64,000 bases of DNA from G051132615 sp051132615. Lineage in GTDB: Bacteria > Pseudomonadota > Gammaproteobacteria > Burkholderiales > Neisseriaceae. Below the pieces are notes generated by a model. It was not told the origin of the DNA and ran no database searches. It saw only the letters and a list, made by a program, of their open reading frames with translations. The stretch covers positions 496,001-560,000 of the forward strand of contig NZ_CP152375.1 in assembly GCF_051132615.1 (NCBI RefSeq), given 5' to 3'. Of the stretch, positions 9,508 to 17,965 are shown in pieces; the first letter of the stretch is position 1; each line of letters begins with the position of its first letter. The translations under genes were made by a program, and so were the position numbers.

Positions 9508-9722
9508 TGGAAAGTTTATATATTCTCATTCCATTAAGCATTATCTTGGCTTTTTTCATTGGCTTTGCCTTTTGGTGGTCAACCAGAAATGGACAATTTG
9601 ATGATTTAGAAGGACCAGCATATCGTATTTTAATGGATGATGATCAAACAACAAATGAAGAAAACATCCATACAGAAACAAACAAAAACTCAAAACATGA
9701 CAACTCAAATAACCAAAATTAG
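9507..9722 (+). CDS. ccoS: CcoS-like cbb3 oxidase assembly protein
   Basis: 71 residues with one N-terminal membrane helix (YILIPLSIILAFFIGFAFWW) followed by the CcoS signature W-x-x-x-NGQFDDLEGPAYRIL-x-DD. CcoS is needed for maturation of cbb3-type cytochrome oxidase, probably copper and heme insertion. The tail is an Asn/Lys-rich low-complexity extension. The oxidase subunits are not in this window, so an unlinked ccoNOP cluster is implied. Confidence 0.9.
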   Translation: MESLYILIPLSIILAFFIGFAFWWSTRNGQFDDLEGPAYRILMDDDQTTNEENIHTETNKNSKHDNSNNQN

Positions 9723-9791
9723 TTATTAATGTTCATTACAGAGAACAATGAAAATTTACCATTAAATTTAGCTTTGAAAGGTTTTTAAACA

Positions 9792-10220
9792 ATGAATATG
9801 AAACAAGTTAGCCTATTGCTTTTAAGCACCATGATCCTCAGTGCATGTGTCACCACTGATCCTTTTGCGCAAAACAACACACCCAAAAAAACTTCTCCAA
9901 TAGAACCTAAGAAAGAACGAACTTTACCCAACCGTACTGAAGAGCCCACTTATAATATCACGCTAAAAGGGCAACCAGAGGCAGCCAATACTTGTTTAAG
10001 GCAAGCTATTTTAAGCACATTTAGAATTCCAGAAGAATTCTTACAATCCGAATCATTTCCTCGCGGTGATTACAATATCAGCTTAATTAACCCAGCTACG
10101 GGTAGCACTGGCGTGAGCATTGATTTACATAAAAAAGATGGTTCAACCGATGCAAAAATGTACGCTAATGGCACAACTGTCTCAAAAGCGTGGTCTAAAA
10201 TATTACATCAATGTGAATAA
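9792..10220 (+). CDS. Putative lipoprotein of unknown function
   Basis: 142 residues with a lipoprotein signal peptide (lipobox LSAC, Cys19). A Pro/Lys-rich linker follows (residues 25-50), then a compact domain with two cysteines (TCLRQAI and ILHQCE), possibly a disulfide. I see no family I can name. An AAAGG Shine-Dalgarno precedes the ATG; the second in-frame ATG at 9798 is equally good for the signal peptide. Its place just before proQ has no obvious functional meaning. Confidence 0.65.
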   Translation: MNMKQVSLLLLSTMILSACVTTDPFAQNNTPKKTSPIEPKKERTLPNRTEEPTYNITLKGQPEAANTCLRQAILSTFRIPEEFLQSESFPRGDYNISLINPATGSTGVSIDLHKKDGSTDAKMYANGTTVSKAWSKILHQCE

Positions 10221-10313
10221 AATGTTATATTGTAGGTAAATATCGAAAAATGCTGGATTTCTCATACTTTTTTTGATATTTTCACAACTTCGAACACCAA
10301 GGAAATTTCATTT

Positions 10314-10739
10314 ATGACGAAAGAAACCGCTGTAGGAGCAGCACTAAAAGCAGCAGTGCAAACTATGAGCAAAAAAAAGCAAACAGAAATGATTGCAGAT
10401 TATATTTACAAAAAATATGATGTTTTTAGCCGTTTTAAGCCTCTAGCTATTGGCATTGATAAAGACTTATTAGCTGTTCTGACTCAATTTGATCCTACTC
10501 TTGTTTCTCGTGTATTAGCGAATCATTGTCGTCGTCCACGATACATTAAAGCACTGGCTCGTGGAGGAAAACGTTTTGGTCTAGACGGTAAATTTAAAGG
10601 TGAAGTCACAGAAGAAGAACAAAAAATTGCACAAGAGCATCCTTGTATGCAAGTAAAAGAAACACCAACCACTGAAGCTGAAGAACAAAGCAACAATATA
10701 TCAGCATCAGAAGAGCAACAAGCAATCAATACGCCATAA
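10314..10739 (+). CDS. proQ: Minimal ProQ/FinO-family RNA chaperone
   Basis: 141 residues containing essentially only the ProQ/FinO RNA-binding domain, in the size class of the minimal ProQ proteins known from Neisseria and unlike the longer enterobacterial ProQ. Signature stretches: FKPLAIGIDKDLLAVL, then VSRVLANHCRRPRYIKALARG with the basic patch that binds 3' ends and terminator hairpins of sRNAs and mRNAs. The C-terminal 35 residues are acidic and Gln-rich and look disordered. Followed by a strong terminator shared with the convergent mdh. Likely a global post-transcriptional regulator. Confidence 0.93.
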   Translation: MTKETAVGAALKAAVQTMSKKKQTEMIADYIYKKYDVFSRFKPLAIGIDKDLLAVLTQFDPTLVSRVLANHCRRPRYIKALARGGKRFGLDGKFKGEVTEEEQKIAQEHPCMQVKETPTTEAEEQSNNISASEEQQAINTP

Positions 10740-10763
10740 AACGCGTGAATATCTACTGAAAAT

Positions 10764-10794
10764 AAAAAAGCAGCCTTCTGGCTGCTTTTTTATT
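10764..10794. terminator. Bidirectional terminator between proQ and mdh
   Basis: AAAAAAGCAGCC, short loop, GGCTGCTTTTTT: perfect stem with A-run and T-run between convergent genes. Confidence 0.92.
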
Positions 10795-10808
10795 AAACAA
10801 AAACAAAA

Positions 10809-11786
10809 TCACAACAAGTGTGCTACACCTGCTTTTTCTTCTTCCAATTCTTGCAATGTTAAATTAATACGCTCTTGACTAAAGGCATCAATTTCCAACC
10901 CCTTAACCATTGCGTACTCGCCATTGGCACAAGTCACCGGAAAACCAAAAATAGTTCCCTCAGGGATACCATAAGAGCCATCAGAAGGAATACCCATAGT
11001 AACCCATGCGCCATCTGTTCCTAAAAACCAATCACGCATATGATCAATTGCTGCATTCGCTGCAGAGGCAGCACTAGATAAACCGCGTGCTTCAATAATA
11101 GCCGCACCACGCTTACCTACCGTAGGTAAAAATACATCTTTATTCCAAACATCATCATTGATCAATGACTTAACATTTTGACCACCCGCTATAGCAAAAC
11201 GATAATCTGCATACATGGTTGGACTATGATTTCCCCAAACACATAACTTTTTGATACTGGCAACAGGTTTGTTAATTTTAGCGGCTATTTGACTTAACGC
11301 ACGATTATGATCTAAACGAAGCATGGCCGTAAAATTTTTAGGATTTAAATCAGGTGCACTCTTCATTGCAATATAAGCATTGGTGTTAGCAGGATTACCC
11401 ACAACCAAAACTTTAACATTACGATCAGCTACTTTATTTAAAGCTCTGCCCTGCACAGTAAAAATTTCAGCGTTTGCAGCCAACAAATCACTACGCTCCA
11501 TGCCTTTAGAACGAGGACGAGCACCAACAAGCAAAGCTGCCTGCACATCTTTAAATGCCACTTCAGGATCATCGCTTGCAACAATACCTGCCAACAATGG
11601 AAAAGCACAATCTTCTAACTCCATCATCACGCCTTTTAATGCGGTTTGTGCTTGAGGTAAATCCAATAGCTGCAAAATAACAGGCTGATCTTTGCCTAGC
11701 ATTTCACCACTGGCAATACGGAATAAAAGACTGTAACCAATTTGACCTGCCGCACCAGTGACCGCAACACGAATAGGTGTTTTCAT
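10809..11786 (-). CDS. mdh: Malate dehydrogenase (beta/type 2)
   Basis: NAD-dependent malate to oxaloacetate step of the TCA cycle. Start set at the ATG at 11786 because an AGGAG site precedes it and the protein then begins MKTPIRVAVTGAAGQIGYSL, the normal N-terminus; a longer frame from 11840 has no such site. The Rossmann loop is TGAAGQIG, the substrate arginines lie in ARPRSKGMERSDLL, and the catalytic histidine in WGNHSPTMYAD. This is the 325-residue type found in betaproteobacteria and Moraxella relatives rather than the enterobacterial one. Next to the divergent gntR and the sdh operon, as in many betaproteobacteria. Confidence 0.97.
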   Translation of the reverse strand: MKTPIRVAVTGAAGQIGYSLLFRIASGEMLGKDQPVILQLLDLPQAQTALKGVMMELEDCAFPLLAGIVASDDPEVAFKDVQAALLVGARPRSKGMERSDLLAANAEIFTVQGRALNKVADRNVKVLVVGNPANTNAYIAMKSAPDLNPKNFTAMLRLDHNRALSQIAAKINKPVASIKKLCVWGNHSPTMYADYRFAIAGGQNVKSLINDDVWNKDVFLPTVGKRGAAIIEARGLSSAASAANAAIDHMRDWFLGTDGAWVTMGIPSDGSYGIPEGTIFGFPVTCANGEYAMVKGLEIDAFSQERINLTLQELEEEKAGVAHLL

Positions 11787-12060
11787 TTTTTCTCCTTTGA
11801 AGTGATTAATTTTTAAAACACGATGAAATAAACCATTCAATTATTATAGAAACAAATATCCTGAATGATTTAAAATATAAATAACTGTTATTGCATGCGC
11901 TACAAGAATCGATATTGTCTTTAAAAATCAATGCCATTAGTTTATTAATTATGATTGGCATAGTTAAAGAAATAATAAAATATAACCAATACAGTTTACC
12001 TAAAAAACATGTTAAAGTTAAGGCTTATTTAAAAATTATATTGAAATAATCTATTACCTT

Positions 12061-12088
12061 TTGACAAACAGACCTTTACTCCTATATC
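12061..12088 (+). promoter_or_regulatory. Probable promoter of the gntR gene, with a nearby palindrome
   Basis: TTGACA, 16 bases, TATATC, about 65 bases before the regulator's ATG. The palindrome CTTATATAAG overlaps the end of the -10 region and could be an autoregulatory operator. The rest of the roughly 360-base gap between mdh and gntR is AT-rich and shows nothing else I can name. Confidence 0.5.
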
Positions 12089-12153
12089 TTATATAAGACT
12101 ATTATTTACATGCTCAAATAATAATGCAAGAATAGCGCGAAAGCTGTGTAAAA

Positions 12154-12882
12154 ATGCAAGATAAAACACTACAAAAACTACAGAAGCAGCCTTTGTACCG
12201 ACAGGTAGAAGAGCACATATTAAGTAAGATAAATGAAGGGTATTTTCTCATCAATGAGGCTTTACCAAGTGAGTGGGATTTAGCAAAACTTTTGGATGTT
12301 AGCCAAGGCACTGTTCGAAAAGCGCTCACTGAATTGGTTGAATATGGCATATTGTCTAGGCAACAAGGTGTAGGAACTTTTGTGAACCCTCCTCCTAGTG
12401 ATTGGGGTAAGTTTCCACTCAATGTTTCAGATAAATCAAATCTGATCCAAGAGGAACCAAAACAAGAAATCCTAAGCCTAAGCAAAGTCACTATACCAGA
12501 CGCTGCCACTCATTTCCTCAATTTACGTCGTGCTCAACAAGCTTGGCAAATAACATCGCTCTGGCGCTTAAATGCAAAAGTAATTGCGGTTGACTATGCT
12601 TATCTGTCTTGTGAATTTCTTGAACATCTTTCCGCTCGAGTTATTAAGGAGTCAGGAGGATTATATTCATTTTTACAAAGAAAACATGCAACACATATAG
12701 CGGTTAAAGAAGAGCAACTTTTTGTGATGCGTTTAGCTAAAGAAGAAGCAGTTCTATTGCAAGCAGATACCGCAGATGCTGCCACTTTAATTATCAGGAT
12801 GACTCAAAACCTGAACGCTGAACCAATAGAATGGCGAAAAAGAATTTTACTAAACCATGAGTTTGCCATTGTTATACGATAA
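12154..12882 (+). CDS. GntR/HutC-family transcriptional regulator
   Basis: 242 residues with an N-terminal winged helix (about 18-80: PLYRQVEEHILSKI, then LPSEWDLAKLLDVSQGTVRK) and a C-terminal UTRA ligand-binding domain (about 95-235). HutC-type regulators usually sense a small metabolite. Its position between mdh and sdhC, oriented toward sdhC, is the same as in many betaproteobacteria and suggests it controls the TCA genes, but target and ligand are inferred. No enzyme gene is fused or embedded. Confidence 0.88.
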   Translation: MQDKTLQKLQKQPLYRQVEEHILSKINEGYFLINEALPSEWDLAKLLDVSQGTVRKALTELVEYGILSRQQGVGTFVNPPPSDWGKFPLNVSDKSNLIQEEPKQEILSLSKVTIPDAATHFLNLRRAQQAWQITSLWRLNAKVIAVDYAYLSCEFLEHLSARVIKESGGLYSFLQRKHATHIAVKEEQLFVMRLAKEEAVLLQADTADAATLIIRMTQNLNAEPIEWRKRILLNHEFAIVIR

Positions 12883-12908
12883 ACAGATAACAAAAAATAG
12901 CAAAATTT

Positions 12909-12938
12909 TTGAATAGTTAACAACCAGAAACTATTCAA
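12909..12938. repeat. Inverted repeat between gntR and sdhC
   Basis: Perfect 10-base arms TTGAATAGTT and AACTATTCAA with a 10-base loop. No T-run follows, so it is more likely an operator or mRNA stem than a terminator. It lies about 150 bases upstream of the sdhC start, in the leader or promoter region of the sdh operon. Assignment as a GntR operator is a guess. Confidence 0.45.
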
Positions 12939-13087
12939 CAGTTCAAAAAAAGTGTACATTTTATGGTTAGCAGTACTGTTTTACTTTTAAAATAATAAAA
13001 ATAAATAGTATAAAAATAAGTGTGAGCATGCAGATTATATACTCTATATAACTGTATTTTAAATTTGGTCGAAACAAGGGATAATCT

Positions 13088-13462
13088 ATGCAAAAACAAA
13101 GACCTGTCTATCTAGACGTTGCAAGTATACGCTTGCCCATTCCGGGTATTGTATCCATCTTGCATCGAGTCAGTGGGGTAATTCTCTTTATCTCATTACC
13201 ACTTCTGCTTTATTTTTTTCAAGGCACATTAAGTCATTCTGACGATTTTTTAGCATACACCAAAGTTGTGGCTAATCCTTTAGTCAAAATCATCTTATTG
13301 GGCTTACTTTGGGCTTATTTGCATCACTTTTGTGCGGGTATTCGCTTTTTATTTTTAGATATGCACAAAGGGCTTGAATTAAATACGGCAAGAACAACTG
13401 CTAAAGCAGTGGTTATCATCAGTTTAGTACTAACTGCTATTTTAGGAGTAGCATTATGGTAG
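13088..13462 (+). CDS. sdhC: Succinate dehydrogenase cytochrome b556 subunit
   Basis: Membrane anchor of complex II, 124 residues, three helices. RPVYLDVASIRLPIPGI and HRVSGVILFISLPLLLY are standard SdhC features, and HHFCAGIRFLFLDMHKG carries a conserved helix-2 histidine that can ligate heme b. Preceded by AAGGGA. It overlaps the start of sdhD by seven bases, typical of the operon. Confidence 0.95.
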   Translation: MQKQRPVYLDVASIRLPIPGIVSILHRVSGVILFISLPLLLYFFQGTLSHSDDFLAYTKVVANPLVKIILLGLLWAYLHHFCAGIRFLFLDMHKGLELNTARTTAKAVVIISLVLTAILGVALW

Positions 13463-13800
13463 ATCGTAAACTCACTGGCGCACACTATGGCTTAGGCAGT
13501 TGGTTATTGCAACGCCTCAGTGCCGTGATTATGGCTATTTATACTTTTGCCATGATCCTTTTCTTATTTTGTATCCCCCACGACTACTTTGCTTGGCAAA
13601 CATTTTTTGCTCAAACTTGGGTCAGACTATTTACCCAAGTGACCTTTTTGGCTGTTGCCATACATGTTTGGGTAGGTATTCGTGACCTTTGGATGGACTA
13701 TATCAAATGTGCATGCCTACGCTTAACACTGCATACATGCACTGCCATTTGGTTAATAGCTTGTTTAATTTATTCTGTTAAAGTGATTTGGGGGATGTAA
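13456..13800 (+). CDS. sdhD: Succinate dehydrogenase membrane anchor subunit
   Basis: 114 residues with three membrane helices, the second anchor of complex II. RKLTGAHYGLGSWLLQRLSA is the usual start, and HVWVGIRDLWMDYIK holds the conserved helix-2 histidine and the Asp-Tyr of the quinone site. It overlaps both neighbours by a few bases (sdhC 3' end; TAATG with sdhA), so translation is probably coupled. Confidence 0.95.
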   Translation: MVDRKLTGAHYGLGSWLLQRLSAVIMAIYTFAMILFLFCIPHDYFAWQTFFAQTWVRLFTQVTFLAVAIHVWVGIRDLWMDYIKCACLRLTLHTCTAIWLIACLIYSVKVIWGM

Positions 13801-15563
13801 TGACTGTACCTGTTCGTCGATTTGATGCCGTTATTGTCGGTGGTGGTGGTGCAGGCTTACGTGCTGCATTGGAACTTTCAAAAGCAGGATTAAGCACCAC
13901 TGTATTATCAAAAGTATTTCCAACAAGATCGCATACTGTTGCCGCACAAGGAGGTATTTCTGCTTCCTTAGGTAATGTACAAGAAGATCATTGGAAATGG
14001 CATATGTATGATACCGTAAAAGGTTCTGACTGGTTAGGAGATCAGGACGCCATCGAATTTATGGTTCGTCGTGCACCTGAAGCTGTTATTGAGTTAGAAC
14101 ATATGGGTATGCCATTTGACCGTGTAGAAAGCGGTAAAATTTACCAACGCCCATTTGGTGGGCATACAGCTGAATTTGGTCAACGCCCAGTTGAACGTGC
14201 TTGTGCGGTAGCTGACCGTACAGGACACGCTATGTTGCATACACTTTACCAACAAAATGTGCGGGCAAAAACACAATTCTTCGTAGAATGGATGGCCTTA
14301 GACCTCATTCGTAATTCAGAAGGTGATGTTGTTGGTGTGACTGCCTTAGATATGGAAAGTGGCGATGTTTTTATTCTTCATGCCAAAGCCGTTCTTTTTG
14401 CAACAGGTGGTGCAGGTAGAATTTATGCCTCATCAACCAATGCCTTTATCAATACTGGTGATGGCTTAGGTATGGCTGCTCGAGCTGGTATTCCATTAGA
14501 AGATATGGAGTTTTGGCAATTCCACCCAACAGGTGTGGCTGGTGCTGGTGTGCTGATTACCGAAGGTGTTCGGGGAGAAGGTGGTATTTTATTAAACGCC
14601 AACGGTGAACGTTTTATGGAACGTTATGCACCAACAGTCAAAGACCTAGCTTCACGAGACGTAGTCAGCCGAGCGATGGCCGTTGAAATTCATGAAGGCC
14701 GTGGTTGTGGTAAAAATAAAGACCATGTTCTACTGAAACTAGATCATCTAGGTTCAGAAAAAATCATCGAAAAACTACCTGGTATTCGTGAAATTGCCAT
14801 TAAATTCGCTGGTGTAGACCCAATTAAAGACCCTATTCCTGTTGTACCAACTTGCCATTATATGATGGGTGGTATCCCCACTAACTACAAAGGTGAAGTT
14901 GTTGCGCCAAAAGAAGATAATCTGGAAACAGTCGTCAATGGTTTTTATGCTGCTGGTGAATGTGCTTGTGCCTCTGTACATGGTGCAAACCGTTTAGGAA
15001 CAAACTCTTTATTGGATTTGGTTGTATTCGGGAAATCAGCGGGTGAAAGCATGATTGAATACATCAATTCACATAAAGAACACAAAGCTTTACCAGAAAA
15101 TGCAGCGGAACAAACCCTAACTCGCCTAAATCGTTTGAATACTCAAACAGAGGGTGAAAATGTTGATGAACTGCGTAGAGAATTGCAACAAACAGTTCAA
15201 CGCCATGCAGGTGTATTCCGTACAGATTCTGTATTGGATGAAGGTGTTGAACAAATCATGGCGTTAGCTGAACGTGTCAAAAACACACAAATCGGTGATA
15301 AAAGCGCAGTATGGAATACAGCTCGGGTAGAAGCGCTAGAATTAGATAATCTAATTGAAGTTGCTAAAGCCACTTTAGTATCAGCACAAGCAAGGAAAGA
15401 GTCTCGTGGTGCCCACGCATCAGATGATCATCCTGATCGTGACGATGCAAACTGGATGAAGCATACTTTCTATTATAGTGAAGGCAATAAACTGATCTAT
15501 AAACCCGTACATACTAAGCCACTGACTGTGGATTACATCAAACCACAAAAACGTGTGTATTAA
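13800..15563 (+). CDS. sdhA: Succinate dehydrogenase flavoprotein subunit
   Basis: Catalytic subunit of complex II, about 587 residues. Start placed at the ATG overlapping the sdhD stop (TAATG), preceded by GGGGGA, giving MTVPVRRFDAVIVGGGGAGL. The dinucleotide motif GGGGAGLRAAL, the covalent-FAD histidine in RSHTVAAQGG, and the active-site FHPTG and GEGGIL segments are all present. AANWMKHTFYY near the C-terminus is normal. It is clearly the SDH-type (SQR) subunit; the fumarate reductase paralogue lies near 62 kb. Confidence 0.97.
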   Translation: MTVPVRRFDAVIVGGGGAGLRAALELSKAGLSTTVLSKVFPTRSHTVAAQGGISASLGNVQEDHWKWHMYDTVKGSDWLGDQDAIEFMVRRAPEAVIELEHMGMPFDRVESGKIYQRPFGGHTAEFGQRPVERACAVADRTGHAMLHTLYQQNVRAKTQFFVEWMALDLIRNSEGDVVGVTALDMESGDVFILHAKAVLFATGGAGRIYASSTNAFINTGDGLGMAARAGIPLEDMEFWQFHPTGVAGAGVLITEGVRGEGGILLNANGERFMERYAPTVKDLASRDVVSRAMAVEIHEGRGCGKNKDHVLLKLDHLGSEKIIEKLPGIREIAIKFAGVDPIKDPIPVVPTCHYMMGGIPTNYKGEVVAPKEDNLETVVNGFYAAGECACASVHGANRLGTNSLLDLVVFGKSAGESMIEYINSHKEHKALPENAAEQTLTRLNRLNTQTEGENVDELRRELQQTVQRHAGVFRTDSVLDEGVEQIMALAERVKNTQIGDKSAVWNTARVEALELDNLIEVAKATLVSAQARKESRGAHASDDHPDRDDANWMKHTFYYSEGNKLIYKPVHTKPLTVDYIKPQKRVY

Positions 15564-15577
15564 AAGGAGCTGACTAC

Positions 15578-16282
15578 ATGGAAAAAATTCGTTTTCAGGT
15601 CTATCGCTATAATCCTGAAGTGGATGCGAAACCTTATATGAAAGACTATGAGCTTGAAATTGAGCCTACTGATGTCAAACTATTGGATGCATTGGTCAAA
15701 CTAAAAGCACAAGATGACAGCATTTCGTTCCGCCGCTCTTGCCGTGAAGGCATTTGTGGTTCAGATGGCATGAATATCAATGGCAAAAATGGTCTAGCCT
15801 GTATTACAGACATTCGTTCTCTAAAACAGCCCATTGTCTTAAAGCCAATGCCCGGTTTACCTGTTGTTAGAGATTTAATTGTGGATATGACCCAGTTCTT
15901 TAATCAATATCACTCAATTAAACCTTATGTGGTGAACGATACACCTGCGCCAGAACGGGAACGTATTCAATCTCAGGCAGAGCGTAAAGAACTTGATGGT
16001 TTGTATGAATGTATTTTATGTGCCTGCTGCTCTACCGCCTGCCCTTCGTTCTGGTGGAATCCAGATAAATTCGTTGGGCCTTCTGGTTTATTGAATGCTT
16101 ACCGCTTCATTGCAGATACACGTGATACGATCACAAACGAGCGTTTAGATTACTTAAATGATCCATACAAATTGTTCCGTTGTCACACGATTATGAATTG
16201 TGTGGATGTTTGTCCAAAACATCTAAACCCAACTGGTGCAATTGGTAAAATCAAAGAGATAATGTTAAAGCGTGCCGTATGA
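15578..16282 (+). CDS. sdhB: Succinate dehydrogenase iron-sulfur subunit
   Basis: 234 residues carrying the three clusters that link FAD to quinone: 2Fe-2S ligands in SCREGICGSDGMNI plus the distal LAC, 4Fe-4S ligands in CILCACCSTACPS, and 3Fe-4S ligands in CHTIMNCVDVCP. An AAAGGAG site precedes the ATG. Overlaps sdhE by ATGA. Confidence 0.97.
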   Translation: MEKIRFQVYRYNPEVDAKPYMKDYELEIEPTDVKLLDALVKLKAQDDSISFRRSCREGICGSDGMNINGKNGLACITDIRSLKQPIVLKPMPGLPVVRDLIVDMTQFFNQYHSIKPYVVNDTPAPERERIQSQAERKELDGLYECILCACCSTACPSFWWNPDKFVGPSGLLNAYRFIADTRDTITNERLDYLNDPYKLFRCHTIMNCVDVCPKHLNPTGAIGKIKEIMLKRAV

Positions 16283-16527
16283 GCAAGTTTGACGAAGTGG
16301 AAAGAAAACGCATTCGTTGGCGTACCCGTAGAGGGCTTTTAGAATTAGATTTAATTTTACAAAAGTTTCTCGATCAGGATTTTGACCAATTAAATGATCA
16401 TGATATGACCATTTATTGTCAAATTCTGGATTTACCAGATACTGAGTTTCTAGACATAGTAAATGGTAAAGCAGAACCACAAAATCCTGAATGGGTTCCT
16501 CTAATTAATCGTCTTCGATCCATATAA
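16279..16527 (+). CDS. sdhE: SdhE flavinylation factor
   Basis: 82-residue acidic protein needed for covalent attachment of FAD to SdhA (and FrdA). The defining RGxxE motif appears as RRGLLELD near residue 18, within RIRWRTRRGLLELD. Translationally coupled to sdhB and followed after 33 bases by gltA. It may also serve the fumarate reductase FrdA encoded at the other end of the window, which has the same covalent-FAD histidine motif. Confidence 0.94.
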   Translation: MSKFDEVERKRIRWRTRRGLLELDLILQKFLDQDFDQLNDHDMTIYCQILDLPDTEFLDIVNGKAEPQNPEWVPLINRLRSI

Positions 16528-16560
16528 TAATGAAGCACCCATCTACAATAGGAGAAATAT

Positions 16561-17844
16561 ATGTCAGATAGCGTAAAATTGGTCAAAAACAACCAAGAAT
16601 TAATCGACCTACCTGTATTACAAGGTACTTTAGGCCCTGATGTGATTGATATTCGTACCTTAAACGCTAAAGCGGGTATGTTTACACTAGATCCTGGCTT
16701 CCTTTCTACAGCATCATGTGAGTCTAAAATCACTTTTATTGATGGTGACAAAGGCCTGCTCTACTATAGAGGCTATCCCATTGAACAATTAGCAGAACAC
16801 AGTGATTATCTGGAAGTATGCTACTTATTGATTAACGGTGAACTACCTACTAAAGAACAAAAAGATCAATTTGTTGATATCATCAGCCATCATTCAATGG
16901 TTCATGAACAATTAACTTGGTTCTTCAGAGGTTTTAGACGTGATGCCCACCCAATGGCCATGATGGTTGGTGTTGTAGGTGCATTGTCTGCCTTCTACCA
17001 AGACAGCTTAGACATTACCAATCCAAGACACAGACAAATTGCCATGGATCGCTTGATTGCAAAAGTACCCACTATTGCAGCAATGTGTTACCGCTACTCT
17101 ATTGGTGCACCTTTTAATTTTCCTCAAAATAAACTGTCTTATAGCGAAAATTTCTTACACATGATGTTTGCTTCTCCATGTGAAGAATACAAACCTAATC
17201 CTGTTATAGCAAAAGCACTTGATCGTATTTTCATTTTGCATGCGGACCACGAACAAAACGCTTCTACTTCTACAGTACGTTTGGCTGGTTCTTCTGGTGC
17301 GAACCCATTTGCGTGTATTTCTTCTGGTATTGCATGTCTTTGGGGACCGGCCCACGGTGGCGCAAATGAAGCTGTTTTAAAAATGTTAGATGAAATCGGA
17401 GATGAATCTAATATTGAAGCCTTTATCGAAGGAGTTAAAAACAGAACTCATCGCCTAATGGGCTTTGGTCATAGGGTATATAAAAATATGGATCCTCGTG
17501 CAGCCATTATGCGTACAACCTGTTATGAAGTATTAAGCGAACTAGGTTTACAAGATGACCCTAAATTCAAGCTGGCCATGAAATTAGAAGAAATTGCCTT
17601 GCAAGACCCATACTTTACCGAACGTAAACTCTACCCTAATGTAGACTTCTACTCAGGTATTGTCTTATCTGCAATTGGTATTCCTGTTTCAATGTTTACC
17701 GTTATTTTTGCCTTAGCAAGAACAGTTGGTTGGATCAGTCACTGGGCAGAAATGATTTCTGATCCACAACAAAAAATTGGTCGTCCTCGCCAATTATATA
17801 CTGGCAGTAAACGTCGAGATTTTGTCCAAGTGGATAAACGTTAA
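16561..17844 (+). CDS. gltA: Citrate synthase (type II)
   Basis: 427 residues, standard length for the NADH-regulated hexameric type. Catalytic segments: HADHEQNASTSTVRL (first His), GFGHRVYKNMDPRA (second His) and VDFYSG (Asp). AGGAGA precedes the ATG and the gap to sdhE is 33 bases, so gltA is probably the last gene of the sdh operon, closed by a terminator just downstream. Confidence 0.97.
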   Translation: MSDSVKLVKNNQELIDLPVLQGTLGPDVIDIRTLNAKAGMFTLDPGFLSTASCESKITFIDGDKGLLYYRGYPIEQLAEHSDYLEVCYLLINGELPTKEQKDQFVDIISHHSMVHEQLTWFFRGFRRDAHPMAMMVGVVGALSAFYQDSLDITNPRHRQIAMDRLIAKVPTIAAMCYRYSIGAPFNFPQNKLSYSENFLHMMFASPCEEYKPNPVIAKALDRIFILHADHEQNASTSTVRLAGSSGANPFACISSGIACLWGPAHGGANEAVLKMLDEIGDESNIEAFIEGVKNRTHRLMGFGHRVYKNMDPRAAIMRTTCYEVLSELGLQDDPKFKLAMKLEEIALQDPYFTERKLYPNVDFYSGIVLSAIGIPVSMFTVIFALARTVGWISHWAEMISDPQQKIGRPRQLYTGSKRRDFVQVDKR

Positions 17845-17854
17845 GACTAAAAAT

Positions 17855-17888
17855 AAAAGGAGGCAAGCTGTTAGGCTAACCTCCTTTT
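17855..17888 (+). terminator. Hairpin terminator after gltA
   Basis: AAAAGGAGG and CCTCCTTTT form a long stem with an additional inner AGC/GCT pair, directly after gltA. The A/T flanks are moderate, so some read-through into sucA is possible. Confidence 0.75.
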
Positions 17889-17965
17889 AATACAAAGAAG
17901 TCGTTATTTATTTAGTATAAACATGTAGTAACATACATTTAAAGAAAGCAAAAAGGGCTTTAATC